A stretch of DNA of 7,216 nt from an uncultured Acidobacteriota bacterium (GTDB taxonomy: Bacteria; Acidobacteriota; Vicinamibacteria; Vicinamibacterales; SCN-69-37), in contig CALFMR010000449.1 of NCBI GenBank assembly GCA_937880585.1, positions 1 to 7,216 on the forward strand, written 5' to 3'. This document shows, in pieces, positions 5,797 through 7,216 of the stretch. Position 1 is the stretch's first letter, and every line of letters begins with the position of its first letter. The notes under the pieces are model-generated. The model was given only the letters and a program-made list of their open reading frames with translations. It searched no databases and had not been told where the DNA came from. The translations under genes and the position numbers were made by a program.

Positions 5797-7129
5797 AAGC
5801 GTAGAGGTTGTGAAAGGCACGCCGATACGAGCGCTCGTCGCCGCCGAGCTGGCTGCGCATCGCGTCGGCCGGCAGCGCGCCGTGCTGAAAGCGGCGTTTC
5901 GGGAACACCGGCATGTCGAGACCGGTGACGGCTTTGACGCCGCGGCGGACGATCTCGCCCTTGAGCGCGTAAAGCGTCGGCACGTCGTAGTCCGTCAGCG
6001 TCGCGAACGGAATGCCTTCGGCGACTTCGACGACCGACGGCCGCGTGTACGGGCTGAAACCCACGAAGCCGTAACGGCGCGTCGGTGCGTACGTCCGCAC
6101 GTAGCTCCGGCTGAGGCCGCCGCTGTAGGTGAGCGAGTGCTTGATGCGGCCCACGCCCCAGCCCTCGTGATACAGCATCAGGTTATCGACGACGCTGCGG
6201 ATGGTCAGCTCGGCGTCTTCTTCGATCGGATAGTCCTTCAGGTTCTCGTCGCCGCCGTCGCCGTCGGCCAGATGGCGCCAGTCGGGATAACGCTCGCGGA
6301 CGGCCCGGCAGAGCTCCAGCCCCATCGCTGCGCATTCGACGTCGAGCGGCTTGTAGTCTTCGAGCACCTGGAGCGTTTCGCCAACATCCAATCGCGCCGA
6401 CGCCGGCTCAATCTCTTCGAGGAAGATCGAAAGGCCGAGCGTCGAGAGAAACGAGCGCGCTTGATCGAGATCCGGGCCGTCGCCAAGATTCAGGACGAAC
6501 GCCTTCAGTCGCGCGGGCGACAGGCCCATCGTCAGCATCGCGTGATAGACGACGAGGAATACGGCGCCGCTGTCGATCCCGCCGGAGAAGGCGACGCCAA
6601 TCGGCTCGGGACTCGACGACGAGGCCTCGATCCCGCGCAGCCATTTCTCGACTTCTGTCGCGACGGCGCCGATGTACTGCTGGCCGAGCTCGTCGAGCGA
6701 TGAGGGCAGCGCGTTGCGCGTGGGCGTGAAGAAGCGCGTGTAGATGGGATCCGGGTCCGGGCAGCCGACCAGCGCGATTTCGACGACGTAGTGGGCGGGC
6801 ACCATGCGGGTGTAGCTCGGATGGAACTGTCCGGCGAGCCCATCGGCCTCGAGCGCCTGGTACAGCGTGTCGATGCGGTCCGCCACGTAGAGCGCGGGGC
6901 CTTCCTGGCGCTTCGCGAGGAAATACCGCATCGGCCGGTCGAGCGATCGCGCCATGCGCACCGTGATGCCCTCGTTGGCGACGAGCGCGAACGACCCGTC
7001 GATCGCGCGCACGGACGCGGCATCGCCACGCTGCACGCATCGCCGCGCATCGTCGGCCGTCATGTTGTGAATCTGATTGATGTCGTCCGGCAGCAGATCG
7101 ACGACGCGGCTCACGTACCGGTGGGGCAT
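5795..7129 (-). CDS. Asparagine synthetase / beta-lactam synthetase-like amide-forming enzyme lacking the amidotransferase cysteine
   Basis: Predicted cytosolic ATP-dependent enzyme, 444 residues, likely activating a carboxylate as an acyl-adenylate and joining it to an amine. The N-terminal ~140 residues resemble a class II glutamine amidotransferase domain (DGSFALV at 44-50, ARSLDRP at 60-66, a GPALYVADR-like strand, PSYTRMVPAHY at 104-114). No cysteine follows the initiator Met, so glutaminase activity is not expected. The synthetase half has the PP-loop FSGGIDSG (181-188), the acidic loop DGDGGDEN (289-296) in place of the usual SGEGADE, and KRRFQHG (411-417) near the C-terminus at the position of the family's basic loop. 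At 444 residues it is shorter than AsnB (~550) and near beta-lactam synthetases. ATG 7129 is preferred; an in-frame ATG at 7183 adds 18 residues rich in Pro and Ala. It is the first gene of operon B within the window. The substrate is unknown; a free amine, amino acid or intramolecular amine are options. Confidence 0.9.
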   Translation of the reverse strand: MPHRYVSRVVDLLPDDINQIHNMTADDARRCVQRGDAASVRAIDGSFALVANEGITVRMARSLDRPMRYFLAKRQEGPALYVADRIDTLYQALEADGLAGQFHPSYTRMVPAHYVVEIALVGCPDPDPIYTRFFTPTRNALPSSLDELGQQYIGAVATEVEKWLRGIEASSSSPEPIGVAFSGGIDSGAVFLVVYHAMLTMGLSPARLKAFVLNLGDGPDLDQARSFLSTLGLSIFLEEIEPASARLDVGETLQVLEDYKPLDVECAAMGLELCRAVRERYPDWRHLADGDGGDENLKDYPIEEDAELTIRSVVDNLMLYHEGWGVGRIKHSLTYSGGLSRSYVRTYAPTRRYGFVGFSPYTRPSVVEVAEGIPFATLTDYDVPTLYALKGEIVRRGVKAVTGLDMPVFPKRRFQHGALPADAMRSQLGGDERSYRRAFHNLYA

Positions 7130-7216
7130 GGCCGGATTGTCCACCAGCGGGGCTGGGCGTGCAAGGGAGGGGCCCCAACGCATTGCAAAGAAGTTGACAC
7201 GTCAGTCTTGCCTGCC
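7130..7216 (-). other. Upstream region of operon B
   Basis: This leads into the amide synthetase gene. I find no convincing -35/-10 pair on the minus strand. If the alternative ATG 7183 is used, most of the region would be coding. A GGGGCCCC palindrome lies near 7169-7176. A TTGACA on the plus strand at 7194-7199 could be the -35 of a divergent promoter whose -10 would fall outside the window. Confidence 0.3.

Noticed and set aside
4791..5804. A 337-residue open frame on the plus strand covering almost the whole radical SAM gene
   Set aside because: The minus-strand frame has unmistakable radical SAM motifs; the plus-strand product is Arg/Ala/Glu-rich without recognisable domains, as expected for antisense frames in GC-rich DNA.
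5810..6703. A 297-residue plus-strand open frame within the amide synthetase gene
   Set aside because: Antisense shadow; the opposite strand carries SGGIDS and the other synthetase motifs.
7192..7205. Operator-like TTGACACGTCAG imperfect palindrome and TTGACA box
   Set aside because: Arms are only four bases and no -10 box falls inside the window, so neither an operator nor a promoter can be supported.

Overview
This 7.2-kb window comes from a GC-rich bacterium (roughly two-thirds G+C by eye, strong G/C preference at third codon positions). It holds two tightly packed operons that converge on a short repeat-bearing intergenic region near 3014-3200. The gene content and the intergenic hairpins with a CTGAAG core would fit an Acidobacteriota-like genome, but that placement is a weak inference. 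No rRNA, tRNA, CRISPR array, insertion sequence or replication origin was seen.

Operon A (+ strand, about 13-3013) encodes four envelope or membrane proteins: a small histidine-rich four-helix membrane protein; a YtkA/FixH-like lipoprotein with a Met/His motif, whose only usable start appears to be CTG; a polytopic membrane ferredoxin with NapH/NosR/CcoG-type cysteine motifs; and a secreted, C-terminally anchored protein whose predicted mature N-terminus is histidine. Genes 1/2 and 3/4 overlap and 2/3 are 13 bases apart, so the set is probably one transcript. The metal-ligand-rich proteins around a membrane Fe-S electron carrier suggest copper (or heme) handling coupled to membrane electron transfer, in the manner of CcoG/FixG-FixH. 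The architecture differs from the classical fixGHIS set and no oxidase subunit is in view.

Operon B (- strand, 7129 down to 3181) encodes, in transcription order, an asparagine synthetase/beta-lactam synthetase-like ATP-dependent amide-forming enzyme whose N-terminal amidotransferase-like half lacks the catalytic cysteine; a radical SAM enzyme resembling the archaeosine-synthase subunit RaSEA (TIGR01210-like) with an added C-terminal zinc-ribbon-like CxxC pair; and a flavoprotein of the flavin-dependent halogenase superfamily with altered signature motifs. The radical SAM start follows directly on the preceding stop, and the next junction is an ATGA overlap, so the three are almost certainly co-translated and work together. 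The substrate is unknown. An amidation, radical and flavin-oxidation sequence on a small molecule, peptide or modified nucleoside is the best reading, and this trio is the best candidate here for an undescribed system.

Between the operons lie a short array of heptamer-like repeats and two inverted copies of a roughly 33-base hairpin element with compensatory stem changes. One copy supplies the last codons and the stop codon of the flavoprotein gene.
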